NCBI RefSeq assembly: GCF_002813295.1
Contig: NZ_PHUE01000001.1
Location: 3,968,001 to 4,032,000 of the forward strand
Source of the DNA: Flavobacterium sp. 5
GTDB lineage: Bacteria > Bacteroidota > Bacteroidia > Flavobacteriales > Flavobacteriaceae
Length of the DNA: 64,000 nucleotides
Direction of reading: 5' to 3'
The notes under the pieces were generated by a model. The model saw only the letters and a list, made by a program, of their open reading frames with translations, did no database searches and was not told the DNA's origin. The position numbers were made by a program, and so were the translations under genes. Position 1 is the stretch's first letter. Each line of letters begins with the position of its first letter. Positions 1 through 8,580 of this stretch are shown piece by piece.

Positions 1-305
1 GATAGCAGGCATTGCGAAATATGTAATCCCAAATCACTAAAATTCTCATGGTAAATGCGCATCAAGTGAGGCTGGCCAATAGATGCTAAAGCTTGCTTTA
101 CGAAAACATCTTTATCCTGATTGTCAAGCTTTACAAACTGTTTAGCAGCAGCAATAGCTCCTGAACTCACAATAATAAATTCATATTCATCGTTCAAAGC
201 CGCAATTTGCATCCCAATATCCTCAATCTTTCCTCTCGAAATATGATTGGTTTCTTTGGTTAAGGTGTTACTTCCTAATTTTAATAATATTCTTTTTTTT
301 GCCAT
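1..305 (-). CDS. proB: Glutamate 5-kinase, N-terminal part (cut by window edge)
   Basis: The reverse strand from 305 encodes MAKKRILLKLGSNTLTKE, followed by a stretch with IVSSGAIAAA and ASIGQPHLM. These are the N-terminal phosphate-binding KLGS(N/S) and SSGA(I/V)A motifs of glutamate 5-kinase, an amino-acid kinase that phosphorylates glutamate in the first step of proline synthesis in the cytoplasm. About 101 codons are visible and the reading frame stays open to base 1, so the C-terminal part lies outside the window. It follows proA in the same orientation, which supports the assignment because ProB and ProA act consecutively. The 110-bp spacer from proA contains repeated CGCAAAG words. Confidence 0.9.
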   Translation of the reverse strand, partial: MAKKRILLKLGSNTLTKETNHISRGKIEDIGMQIAALNDEYEFIIVSSGAIAAAKQFVKLDNQDKDVFVKQALASIGQPHLMRIYHENFSDLGLHISQCLL

Positions 306-415
306 TTTTTTTACCGCAAAGGGCGCAAAGTTTATATTTTGAATCTTTACAAACGCAAGGTCAAGGTTCGCAAAGCTAAATCTTAAATCGTTATTCTAAA
401 ATCTGCAATCTAAAA

Positions 416-1612
416 TTATCTTATCTGTCCGTCACCATAAATATACCATTTATTGGTTACAAGATGTTGTAATCCAATTGGTCCACGTTGGTGTAATTTA
501 TCAGTGCTTATAGCTAATTCTCCACCAAGACCAAATTGTCCTCCATCGGTAAAACGAGTTGATGCATTATGATATACAGAAGAAGCATCAACATTTTCCA
601 TGAATTCTTGTGCCAAAGTTTCACTTTTAGTTATAATAGAAGCGGAGTGACCGCCACAATATTTATTGATTTTAGCAATCGCTTTTTGATTGGAATTGAT
701 GGTTCCAATAACGATTTTATAATCTAAAAACTCTTCGTACCAAATCAAATCGCTTTCAATTGCTGGAACTCCAGTTGCTTCTGCGAAAGCATTATCTCCT
801 AAAATCGTCACTTTGAATTTCTCTAACTCAGTAACCAATTGTTTAGCAAAATCTTCCCAATTTGGCAAGTTTGTATCGATTAAAACTTTGTCCAAAGCAT
901 TACAAACTGAGATATTAGAGGTTTTTCCGTTGATGATAATGTTCATTGCTTTTTCTAAATCGGCATCGGCATTAACATAAACAAAATTATTCCCACGACC
1001 ACTTACAATCACTGGGCAAGTTGCGTGTTTTTTGGTAAATTCAATTAATTTTTCGCCACCACGAGGCACGATTAAATCGACTTTTTGTGTTGGTTTTTCA
1101 AGGAATTCTTGCGTTTGAACTCTATCGTAATTCAAATATTCAACCCAATCCGTCGAAACTCCATTGTTCTCTAAAGCTTGATGCCAAAGGCTCACAATCT
1201 TTTGATTTGAAAGCAACGATTCTTTTCCGCCTTTCAAAAGGATTTTATTTCCCGATTTAAAAGCAATTCCTCCAGCTTCAACAGTTACGTCTGGGCGAGA
1301 TTCGTATATGATTAAAATAGTTCCAAAAGCAGCCGTTTTGTTGCTGATTTTCATCCCGTTATCGTGAGTGAAAGTAAAACGAACCTGACCAACTGGATCT
1401 TCCTGACTGGCTAATTGCTGCAACGAAAGAATCATACCATTTACTTTGGCATCATCCACTAATAAGCGTTTTTCCATTGCCAAATCTTCACCATTATAAT
1501 TGGCTAAATCCTGCTGATTTATGGTTTTTAACGCTTCTCTTTCTTGCTCTAATAAAGTCGCCATTGTGGTTAAAACAGCGTTTCTTTTTTCGATTGGAAG
1601 TATTGTATTCAT
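416..1612 (-). CDS. proA: Gamma-glutamyl phosphate reductase
   Basis: This 398-residue protein has the aldehyde-dehydrogenase fold of ProA, which reduces gamma-glutamyl phosphate to glutamate semialdehyde with NADPH. Visible family signatures are YESRPDVTVEAGG near residue 100, ILLKGGKES near 125, the catalytic cysteine in SVCNALDKVLID near 240, and GLGGELAIST near the C terminus. Length is normal for the family. It starts three bases after the stop of the upstream membrane-protein gene and precedes proB, so it is cotranscribed with the arginine genes. Glutamate is the shared precursor of both pathways, which explains the mixed operon. Confidence 0.95.
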   Translation of the reverse strand: MNTILPIEKRNAVLTTMATLLEQEREALKTINQQDLANYNGEDLAMEKRLLVDDAKVNGMILSLQQLASQEDPVGQVRFTFTHDNGMKISNKTAAFGTILIIYESRPDVTVEAGGIAFKSGNKILLKGGKESLLSNQKIVSLWHQALENNGVSTDWVEYLNYDRVQTQEFLEKPTQKVDLIVPRGGEKLIEFTKKHATCPVIVSGRGNNFVYVNADADLEKAMNIIINGKTSNISVCNALDKVLIDTNLPNWEDFAKQLVTELEKFKVTILGDNAFAEATGVPAIESDLIWYEEFLDYKIVIGTINSNQKAIAKINKYCGGHSASIITKSETLAQEFMENVDASSVYHNASTRFTDGGQFGLGGELAISTDKLHQRGPIGLQHLVTNKWYIYGDGQIR

Positions 1613-1615
1613 AGT

Positions 1616-2233
1616 TTATTGGTTGTTTTTAATAGCATCAATTTCTTTTTGCATTTTTTCTCTCCAAAATTTTCCATTCCTTTTTTCAAGATATGGATTT
1701 GTGATTTTTTGATATTCTTTTTCTGCAATATCTAAATCCTTTGAAATATTACAGGTTGAAGATTTGTATAAGCCATATTTTTTATGAATGGAATCAGACT
1801 TTATGTATTTATTAAAATCATTTTCATTTTTAGGAGGCAACATTAATCCGTGACTAAAAGATTTTACACTATCCTTTTTAATATCCGTTTTTGCATCATT
1901 TTGATACCTTAATACAAGTTCATCTAATTCTTTTTTATTATTATAAAATCTATAAAAACCATTTGAAAGATTTAATATCGTTGCAAATATGTTAATGTAG
2001 ATTATAGATGTTATAAACTTTCTTGAAAAATTTACCTTTCTGTATAATAAAAAACTAAAAAAAGCGGTTGTTGCAATTAAAATTAAATAAATACTTAATA
2101 ATGGTTCCCATTCAACGTGTTGAGTTATAATATCAAACAATGAATAACTCTCGGGATAACAAAACAAATAGTAAACAAAAATGTTAGCTATCCAAAGAAT
2201 TAAAGTACTGATAAATAACTTTTTATTCATCAT
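1616..2233 (-). CDS. Unknown small membrane protein inside the arg/pro operon
   Basis: I do not recognise this 205-residue protein. It has three hydrophobic segments, at about residues 6-27, 45-63 and 74-92, and then a hydrophilic, lysine-rich C-terminal half rich in Asn and Asp, so it is probably an inner-membrane protein with a soluble tail. The argD stop and this start overlap as TAATG (one shared base), and its own stop lies three bases before the proA start, so it is translated as part of the operon. It is unusually AT-rich compared with argD and proA. A link to arginine or proline metabolism rests only on position. Confidence 0.75.
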   Translation of the reverse strand: MMNKKLFISTLILWIANIFVYYLFCYPESYSLFDIITQHVEWEPLLSIYLILIATTAFFSFLLYRKVNFSRKFITSIIYINIFATILNLSNGFYRFYNNKKELDELVLRYQNDAKTDIKKDSVKSFSHGLMLPPKNENDFNKYIKSDSIHKKYGLYKSSTCNISKDLDIAEKEYQKITNPYLEKRNGKFWREKMQKEIDAIKNNQ

Positions 2234-3369
2234 TATTTCAATTCAGCCAACGATTCTTTTAAAGCAACAATAAACGTATCAATTGCTTCAGTTGTAATCG
2301 TTAACGGAGGAAGAATTCTCAATAAGTTTTTATTGTTTGCTCCACCTGTAAAAATATATTTTTCAATAATCATTTTCTTTCTCAAAGCACTCACGTCAAA
2401 GTCAAATTCAACTCCCAGCATCAATCCTCTTCCTTTCACTTTGATGATTTCTGGAACAGCTTTAATCGCTTCCATGAAATAGTCCGAAACTTTATTAGTG
2501 TTTGCAATTAGATTTAGTTTTCCCATCACATCCAAAACTGCAATTCCAGCAGCACAAGCCAAATGGCTTCCACCAAAAGTAGTTCCTAATAAGCCGTAAC
2601 TCGCTTTGAATTTTGGCGAAATCAAAACTCCACCAATTGGGAAACCGTTCCCCATTCCTTTTGCAGTTGTTACAATATCAGGATTGATTCCGTGATGTTG
2701 AAAAGCAAAAAACTTTCCACTTCTTCCATAACCTGATTGTACTTCGTCTAAAATTAAAACTACATCATTTGCTTTACAAGCTTTTTCTAAACCTTGAAAG
2801 AATTCAGTTGTTCCTTGGTCTAAACCACCAACACCTTGAATAGGCTCAATGATTACAGCACAAACGTCACCTTTTTTCAATTCTGCTTCAACCAAATCAA
2901 TTTGATTTAGAGGCAAAAATGTAACTACTTGTTGTGCATTAAGCGGAGCAACGATTTTTTTGTTATCAGTTACAGCAACAGCTGCAGAAGTTCTTCCGTG
3001 GAATGAATTATCAAAAGCAATTACTCTTGATTTATTCGTATGGAAAGAAGCTACTTTCAAAGCATTTTCATTCGCTTCAGCACCAGAACTACATAAGAAC
3101 AAGTTGAAATCAGTCAAACCTGAAGCTTTCCCTAATTTATCAGCTAACTCTACTTGCAATGGGTTTTGAATAGCATTCGAATAAAAATTCAAATTATCCA
3201 ATTGTTCTTTTACTTTTGCTACATAATCGGGTTGTGTATGTCCGATTGAAATTACTCCGTGACCAGAGTATAAATCTAAATATTCAATTCCTTTATCGTC
3301 TGTAATTGTGCAATCTAAAGCTTTTACAGGAGTAATAGGATATAATGGGTAAACGTCGAATAAGTTCAT
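2233..3369 (-). CDS. argD: Acyl-ornithine aminotransferase (ArgD-type)
   Basis: This 378-residue protein belongs to the class III PLP-dependent aminotransferases. Visible marks are DLYSGHGVISIGH near residue 32, SSGAEANENALK near 93, the FHGRTSAA segment, the ILDEVQSGYGRSG segment with the cofactor-contacting Asp, and TTAKGMGNGFPIGG with the PLP lysine near 235. It converts N-acyl-glutamate semialdehyde to N-acylornithine in arginine synthesis. In several Bacteroidota the acyl group is succinyl rather than acetyl; the sequence alone does not decide this. It lies downstream of argC and its stop overlaps the next start by one base. Confidence 0.9.
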   Translation of the reverse strand: MNLFDVYPLYPITPVKALDCTITDDKGIEYLDLYSGHGVISIGHTQPDYVAKVKEQLDNLNFYSNAIQNPLQVELADKLGKASGLTDFNLFLCSSGAEANENALKVASFHTNKSRVIAFDNSFHGRTSAAVAVTDNKKIVAPLNAQQVVTFLPLNQIDLVEAELKKGDVCAVIIEPIQGVGGLDQGTTEFFQGLEKACKANDVVLILDEVQSGYGRSGKFFAFQHHGINPDIVTTAKGMGNGFPIGGVLISPKFKASYGLLGTTFGGSHLACAAGIAVLDVMGKLNLIANTNKVSDYFMEAIKAVPEIIKVKGRGLMLGVEFDFDVSALRKKMIIEKYIFTGGANNKNLLRILPPLTITTEAIDTFIVALKESLAELK

Positions 3370-3384
3370 TTTTTTAGTTTTTTT

Positions 3385-3450
3385 GAGGAAAGAGGCAAGA
3401 AGAAAGAGGCAAGATTTAGCCTTATTGTCTTTCTTCTTGTTTCTTTCTTC
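3385..3450. repeat. Imperfect inverted repeat between argC and argD
   Basis: Arms at 3385-3407 and 3428-3450 are complementary over 23 positions with three mismatches, which become G-U pairs in one RNA sense. The sequence is built of AAGA/GGCAAG words. In the operon mRNA it would form a long purine/pyrimidine hairpin just upstream of argD. It could stabilise or process the transcript, or simply be a dispersed element. Confidence 0.6.
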
Positions 3451-3465
3451 TTTTATTAATCTTTT

Positions 3466-4443
3466 TTAAAATCCAGATGGTTTCAAATGCAATCCTGTAG
3501 TTTCGTCCAATCCAAACATTAAATTCATGTTTTGAACGGCTTGACCAGAGGCGCCTTTGAGTAAATTATCAATAATAGAAGTTATCAAAATCCGGTTTCC
3601 TTTTTTCATTAAACTAATAATACATTTGTTTGTTTGTACTACTTGTTTCATATTGATGTTTGTAGTAGTAACGGTTACAAATGGTTGGTCAGCGTAAAAA
3701 GCTTCGTATTTGGCAACCAAATCCTCTAAACTTTCTTTTGACTTTGTATATAAAGTGGCGAAAATTCCTCTTGGAAAATCTCCTCTGTTTGGTATGAAAA
3801 TCAATTCATCATTATAAGAAGCTTGCAATTGATTCAAACTTTGGTTGATTTCTCCCAAATGTTGGTGTTCAAAAGCTTTATAATGCGAAAAGTTATTGTT
3901 TCTCCAGCTAAAATGTGAAGTAGCCGCTAATCCTACACCAGCTCCTGTACTTCCTGTTGTTGCATTGATGTGCACATCTTCACTTAATAATCCATCAGAT
4001 GCTAATGGCAATAAAGCCAATTGAATAGCAGTTGCAAAACAACCTGGATTAGCAATGTAATTTGCATTTTTAATACTGGTTTTGTTGAGTTCAGGCAATC
4101 CGTAAATGAATTGCTTTCCTTCGAAATTAGCATCAGCTGTTAGCCTGAAATCATTTCCTAAATCAATAATTTTAGTATGATTAGCAAATTGATTTTCCTT
4201 TAGAAAAGAAATTGATTTTCCATGTCCTAAACACAAAAAAACTACGTTTACATTTGGATTCACTTCATCTGTAAAATTCATTTCGATGTCGCCCAACAAA
4301 TCGTGATGCGCTATCGAAAGCGGTTTTCCAGCATTGGTTGTACTGTATACAAAATCCAATTTTGCATTCGGGTGAAACATCAATAATCTGATGAGTTCTC
4401 CCGCAGTATATCCCGAACCTCCAATTATTCCAACATTAATCAT
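3466..4443 (-). CDS. argC: N-acyl-gamma-glutamyl-phosphate reductase
   Basis: The 325-residue protein opens with the nucleotide-binding stretch INVGIIGGSGYTAGEL, followed by LLMFHPNA, as in ArgC. The catalytic cysteine is in ANPGCFATAIQLAL near residue 135, and the substrate-binding HFSWRNNNFSHYKAFEHQH region follows near 185. It reduces N-acyl-gamma-glutamyl phosphate to the semialdehyde with NADPH. Length is typical of the short ArgC class. It sits between argG and argD in the minus-strand operon, with hairpin-forming spacers on both sides. Confidence 0.95.
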   Translation of the reverse strand: MINVGIIGGSGYTAGELIRLLMFHPNAKLDFVYSTTNAGKPLSIAHHDLLGDIEMNFTDEVNPNVNVVFLCLGHGKSISFLKENQFANHTKIIDLGNDFRLTADANFEGKQFIYGLPELNKTSIKNANYIANPGCFATAIQLALLPLASDGLLSEDVHINATTGSTGAGVGLAATSHFSWRNNNFSHYKAFEHQHLGEINQSLNQLQASYNDELIFIPNRGDFPRGIFATLYTKSKESLEDLVAKYEAFYADQPFVTVTTTNINMKQVVQTNKCIISLMKKGNRILITSIIDNLLKGASGQAVQNMNLMFGLDETTGLHLKPSGF

Positions 4444-4461
4444 TTTTTAATTTTTTTTTTG

Positions 4462-4525
4462 AACCATTAAGAAATTAAGATTATTAAGTAATATGAGCTA
4501 AATGTTTCTTAATTTCTTAATGGTT
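4462..4525. repeat. Perfect 18-bp inverted repeat between argG and argC
   Basis: Arms at 4462-4479 (AACCATTAAGAAATTAAG) and 4508-4525 are perfect reverse complements separated by 28 bases. There is no T-run directly after the stem on the minus strand that would make it an efficient terminator, so it more likely acts on mRNA stability or partial attenuation within the operon, or is a dispersed palindrome. Confidence 0.7.
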
Positions 4526-4573
4526 AAATTTTTATATAAAACTTAAATTTTAATATTTTCTTTTTAATGAAAA

Positions 4574-5767
4574 TTACTCGTAAGTTTCGTTGTTTACAGA
4601 TGAAAATATGTTCTGTGCGTTACCTAAAATTTTAATAAATCCTTTAGCATCGTCTGATGTCCAAGCATTGTTCATTTCACCATATTGACCGAAACCAGTA
4701 TTCATCAAATCATTAGCAGATTCGATTCCGTCTAATGAGAAGTGATACGGTTTCAAAGAAACAGTTACTGTTCCGTTTACAGTCTTTTGAGTATCCTCAA
4801 GGAAAGTTTCGATGTTTCTCATTACAGGATCTAAAAATTGACCTTCGTGAAATAGCATTCCGTACCAGTTTCCTAGTTGTTCTTTCCAATATTGTTGCCA
4901 TTTTCCAAGTGTATGTTTCTCTAACAAATGGTGTGCTTTGATGATAATTAATGGAGCAGCAGCTTCAAAACCAACTCTTCCTTTAATTCCGATGATAGTA
5001 TCACCTACGTGAATATCCCTACCGATTGCATACGCATTAGCTAATTTTTCCAACACAACAATGTTGTTAGATGGTTTGTCTGCTACTCCGTTTACGGCAA
5101 CTAATTCACCTTTTTTGAACTCCAAAGTTACTTTCTCTTCACCTTCTTTTGTTAATTGAGAAGGATATGCTTCGCTTGGTAATGGTTTATCAGAAGTTAA
5201 AGTTTCTTTTCCTCCAACACTAGTTCCCCAAAGTCCTTTGTTGATAGAATATTGTGCTTTTTCCCAAGAATAGTGTACTCCGTTTTTAGCCAAATAATCT
5301 ACTTCTTCTTGTCTTGATAATTTCAAGTCACGAATAGGAGTAATGATTTCGATTTCTGGAGCGATAGTTTGGAAAATTAAATCAAAACGAATTTGATCAT
5401 TTCCTGCACCAGTACTTCCGTGAGCGATAGCAGTTGCACCAACAGATTTAGCATATTTAATTGCTTCAATTGCCTGAAAAACTCTTTCAGCGCTTACAGA
5501 TAAAGGATAAGTATTGTTTTTTAATACATTTCCATAAATCAAATATTTAATAGCTTTATCGTAATATTTATCTAAAATGGTAAGACTAGCGTGTTTTGCA
5601 CTACCTAATTCATAAGCTCTGTCTTCGATTGCTTTTAATTCAGCGTCATCAAAACCACCTGTATTGATTAATACAGTGTGAACTTCAAATCCTTGTTCAT
5701 TTTTTAAATATTTAAGACAATAAGAAGTGTCTAATCCTCCGCTATATGCTAATACTACTTTTTTCAT
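4574..5767 (-). CDS. argG: Argininosuccinate synthase
   Basis: This 397-residue cytoplasmic enzyme joins citrulline and aspartate with ATP hydrolysis to form argininosuccinate. The ATP pyrophosphatase loop VLAYSGGLDTSYCLKYL is at the N terminus, HGSTGAGNDQIRFDL lies near residue 115, and YSINKGLWGTSVGGKE near 170. The length matches the bacterial enzyme. It is the second gene of the operon, after the GNAT gene. Its position ahead of argC and argD is a known arrangement in Flavobacteria. Confidence 0.96.
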   Translation of the reverse strand: MKKVVLAYSGGLDTSYCLKYLKNEQGFEVHTVLINTGGFDDAELKAIEDRAYELGSAKHASLTILDKYYDKAIKYLIYGNVLKNNTYPLSVSAERVFQAIEAIKYAKSVGATAIAHGSTGAGNDQIRFDLIFQTIAPEIEIITPIRDLKLSRQEEVDYLAKNGVHYSWEKAQYSINKGLWGTSVGGKETLTSDKPLPSEAYPSQLTKEGEEKVTLEFKKGELVAVNGVADKPSNNIVVLEKLANAYAIGRDIHVGDTIIGIKGRVGFEAAAPLIIIKAHHLLEKHTLGKWQQYWKEQLGNWYGMLFHEGQFLDPVMRNIETFLEDTQKTVNGTVTVSLKPYHFSLDGIESANDLMNTGFGQYGEMNNAWTSDDAKGFIKILGNAQNIFSSVNNETYE

Positions 5768-5835
5768 TTTATTTGAACTATTATGGGCTATCTGCTATTG
5801 GTTTAAAACGACTAGCTTTTAGCTATTTATATTAA

Positions 5836-6453
5836 TTATTTCTTATCTAAGAAAGTTTGTTTAATTTCTTTCAATCTATTCCAAATCCTAACATTAAAAG
5901 GGTGTTTAGGTGGATCTTTTGGTTTCTCTGCTGGATCATATAGCATTCCTGTACACAAACACATTTTGTAATCTTTGCTTTTTAAGATTTCAAAGTTGGT
6001 GCAGGTTTGACAGCCTTTCCAAAAACTTGGGTCATTTGTAAGTTCAGAAAATGGTACTGGTTTGTAACCCAAATCAGAATTGATTTTCATTACCGCCAAT
6101 CCAGTTGTGATTCCAAAAACTTTTGCTTCTGGATATTTTTTTAACGAATAATCAAATACAAACGATTTTATTTTTTTGGCAAGCCCCAAATTTCTATAAT
6201 CAGGATGTACAATTAATCCTGAGTGTGCTACATACTGACCGTGTTGCCAGCTTTCTATGTAGCAAAAACCAGCAAAAATCCCGTTGTTAAGAGCAATAAC
6301 AGCATCTCCTTTTTCCATCTTTTTTTGGATGTATTCTGGTGTTCTTTTGGCAATACCAGTACCTCTCAACAGGGCAGACGATTCTATTGTGTCACATATT
6401 TCTTGTGCATATTTATAGTGTTCTTCCTGAGTTACTACTATAGAAATGTTCAT
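5836..6453 (-). CDS. GNAT acetyltransferase with C-terminal Cys cluster, first gene of arg operon
   Basis: The 205-residue protein has a GNAT fold: VHPDYRNLGLAKKIKSFVF, near residues 82-100, is the acyl-CoA binding segment, and YVAHSGLIV is the preceding strand. After the GNAT core comes a cysteine cluster, C-x2-C-x13-C-x-C, near residues 149-168, which could bind zinc. As first gene of the arginine operon it is a good candidate for the N-acylglutamate synthase that starts the pathway, since no classical ArgA or ArgJ is visible here. That role is an inference from context and family. The short cysteine extension is unusual for ordinary GNAT enzymes. Confidence 0.8.
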   Translation of the reverse strand: MNISIVVTQEEHYKYAQEICDTIESSALLRGTGIAKRTPEYIQKKMEKGDAVIALNNGIFAGFCYIESWQHGQYVAHSGLIVHPDYRNLGLAKKIKSFVFDYSLKKYPEAKVFGITTGLAVMKINSDLGYKPVPFSELTNDPSFWKGCQTCTNFEILKSKDYKMCLCTGMLYDPAEKPKDPPKHPFNVRIWNRLKEIKQTFLDKK

Positions 6454-6781
6454 TTCAAGAGTTAAATTTTAGGTTAAAAAATGTACTGCAATTGATATTG
6501 AAATGTTCTGATTTTGTACTGTCAAATATAGAATAAATGAAGCAAAGAACAATCCAATATATTGAATTACAGATAGATAAATTTTGTTTGGTAATTTCTT
6601 TAGGATGTATTAATCCAAATAAATATGGAAATAATTTCAAAACGATAAAATAAGAAATGAATAAATATATTACTAGAACACTATGGAAGCTATAATTATA
6701 GCATCCGTACTTCGGGAGAAGTAGTAGGTGTTATTATCCGAGAGATAAATGTTATATATGTTTCTATTTTTTTCATTAGTG
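6454..6781 (-). promoter_or_regulatory. Long structured leader of the arg/pro operon
   Basis: The stretch between the predicted transcription start and the GNAT gene is about 320 bases and holds no convincing full gene. On the minus strand it contains a hairpin at 6709-6722 (ACTTC, loop TCCC, GAAGT) and an almost perfect 22-base palindrome at 6685-6706 centred on GCTATAATTATAGC. TCGG and CCGA segments could pair alternatively with the first hairpin. A 26-codon frame at 6696-6776 contains two CGG arginine codons. These are ingredients of an attenuator, but the ATG lies at the predicted +1, so translation would be leaderless. Confidence 0.4.
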
Positions 6782-6809
6782 CAAAATTACAACTATTTTT
6801 TTAACCAAA
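6782..6809 (-). promoter_or_regulatory. Predicted promoter of the arg/pro operon
   Basis: On the minus strand a TAATTTTG -7 box (6789-6782) fits the Bacteroidota TAnnTTTG consensus, and TTTGG lies about 15 bases upstream (6809-6805). The spacing is a little shorter than the usual 19. Confidence 0.6.
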
Positions 6810-7113
6810 GGATAAATTTTTTGTAAAAGTCAAATTTTTAACAAATCGAACGTTATTTGTTTGGAAAAGAAAATAATTGATTCAAATGACTGTTTTTTAA
6901 TGATTCTTTTCTTTTTTAAAAACACTAATCGAGTCAAAAAATAAATCAAGTTTTTGAAAAATATTCATAAAAGAAGAATAAATTTTGCAATAGAAGAAAG
7001 AGTGAGGTAAATGTTGACTCCTAATTATTGGTTGTAAAGCATATTGTTTATATTTGAAATATTGAATAAAGGCACCCAATTTTTTAAGAATTTTTAAAAA
7101 CCAATATCTGAAC

Positions 7114-7548
7114 ATGGAAGAGAAAAGAAGAAAAAACAAAATACTCATTCGAAAAGTAATTAAAATCGTTTTTGTTCTGGTTTTGATATTTTTGGTGCAA
7201 CATTTTTATGTTAAAAATAAAATGATTGGGGATGAAATCACTCCAATGATAACTAATTATAATAGGGCATGTCCAATGATGATCAGTGATGACATTCGTA
7301 TGGAGAGTGTGAATTCTTTACCTGAAAATACAGTCCAATATGATTTTACTTTAGTACGTGTTCAAAAAGAAAATATAGATGTTAAGGTTTTAAAAACATC
7401 AGTAGAAAAAGAAATTTTAAGTACTTCAAAAACAAATCCAAGCCTTGAAGCTTTTAGAAATAATAATTCAACAGTAGTTTATGTTTATAGAGATACTAAT
7501 CAGAAAATGCTGTTTAAAGTTGTATTGACTCCAGAATTGTATCAATAA
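7114..7548 (+). CDS. Unknown membrane-anchored small protein
   Basis: I do not recognise this 144-residue protein. A basic N terminus (MEEKRRKNK) is followed by one hydrophobic segment at about residues 17-35, so the rest, about 105 residues, is probably periplasmic and anchored in the inner membrane. The soluble part has alternating charged and hydrophobic residues that suggest a small beta-rich domain, with VVYVYRDTNQKMLFKVVLTP near the end. It is transcribed divergently from the arginine operon and ends well before the carbonic anhydrase gene. There is no visible motif that gives a function. Confidence 0.7.
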   Translation: MEEKRRKNKILIRKVIKIVFVLVLIFLVQHFYVKNKMIGDEITPMITNYNRACPMMISDDIRMESVNSLPENTVQYDFTLVRVQKENIDVKVLKTSVEKEILSTSKTNPSLEAFRNNNSTVVYVYRDTNQKMLFKVVLTPELYQ

Positions 7549-7767
7549 ATGTAGCTGATTTGTCATGATTAAAGACGGTTTAATTTAGTTATTAATTCCT
7601 TCAAAGAAATTAAAAAAAAAGACTTCGCTTAAATCTAAGTGTGGTTGTTTTGTTATGAAATCTACTTACCTAATAAAGTAGATATTTCTCTCTTTTTCTC
7701 TGCTAATTTTTCTAAAATTAATGCATCAAATATGATATATATCAGTATTTTCATGTATTGATGTTTC

Positions 7768-7775
7768 TAATTTTG
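7768..7775 (+). promoter_or_regulatory. -7 box upstream of carbonic anhydrase gene
   Basis: TAATTTTG matches the TAnnTTTG consensus 76 bases before the carbonic anhydrase start. No good TTG is found at -33. The rest of the 302-bp gap 7549-7850 shows only AT-rich sequence and no other feature I can support. Confidence 0.4.
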
Positions 7776-7850
7776 CAACTTCATTGACAAGAATAAGTTC
7801 GTCTTAATGTTTTGATAAACTTAGGTTTGTTGCTAAATAGAAATACGATT

Positions 7851-8513
7851 ATGTATAAAAAAGGACTGCTTTATCTGCTATTTATAAGCGCATTTTTAGC
7901 TTGTAATTCCACTGAAAACACAAAACTCACGCCAATTCAAAAACTGGAAGAAGGAAACAAACGATTTACTACAGGGAAATCAATGCATCCAGATGAAACT
8001 CTTGAAAGAATTCGAGAACTTAAAAAAGGACAACATCCCTTTGCGATTGTTGTAAGCTGTTCAGATTCGAGAGTGCCTTCAGAACTTATTTTTGACCAAG
8101 GTTTAGGTGATATTTTTTCTATTCGTACTGCTGGAAATGTTATTGGAGACTATGAATTAGGAAGCATAGAATATGCGGTGGAACATTTGGATTGCAAATT
8201 GATTGTAGTTATGGGGCACAAAGGATGTGGCGCTGTAAAGGCGTTTATTGATTCAAAAGGGCATTATGGTTATCCAGATCATATTAAAAGTATTGTTGAA
8301 TATATTCAAAATGAAGACGAGGAAAAACAATTAATGAATTCTAATGGACTAACTTATGATAAATCAGTTGATGCCAATATAGTACATGGAGTTACTTTTT
8401 TAAAAACAGCTGAACCTATTTTAAAAGGATGTTTTGATTTAAACAAAGTTTCAATTATTGGCGCTTTGTATGATATTGAAACAGGTAAAGTGATTTTTAA
8501 AAATCTAAAATAG
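7851..8513 (+). CDS. Beta-class carbonic anhydrase, predicted lipoprotein
   Basis: The zinc site is complete: VVSCSDSRVPSEL gives the Cys and the Asp-Arg dyad, and MGHKGCGAVKAF gives the His and second Cys. The enzyme interconverts CO2 and bicarbonate. The frame is open from 7812, but I choose the ATG at 7851 because it opens a lipoprotein signal (MYKKGLLYLLFISAFLAC), so Cys18 would be lipidated and the enzyme exported. The mature protein has about 203 residues, normal for the family. A porin gene follows 67 bases later. An exported lipoprotein form of this usually cytoplasmic enzyme is noteworthy. Confidence 0.9.
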   Translation: MYKKGLLYLLFISAFLACNSTENTKLTPIQKLEEGNKRFTTGKSMHPDETLERIRELKKGQHPFAIVVSCSDSRVPSELIFDQGLGDIFSIRTAGNVIGDYELGSIEYAVEHLDCKLIVVMGHKGCGAVKAFIDSKGHYGYPDHIKSIVEYIQNEDEEKQLMNSNGLTYDKSVDANIVHGVTFLKTAEPILKGCFDLNKVSIIGALYDIETGKVIFKNLK

Positions 8514-8580
8514 ATTAAATAACACACTATTGTTATATGATGATTTTAATTCATTTATAGTAAATAATAAATACCACTTG

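Noticed and set aside
6455..6640. 61-residue frame on the minus strand in the arg leader
   Set aside because: Its composition is low-complexity and rich in Phe, Ile and Asn, it ends two bases before the GNAT start, and it lacks a signal, domain or conserved-looking stretch. I treat it as untranslated leader.
6897..7148. 83-residue minus-strand frame before the anchored protein
   Set aside because: It overlaps the start of the gene at 7114 in reverse and lies in very AT-rich sequence; it looks like a chance frame.
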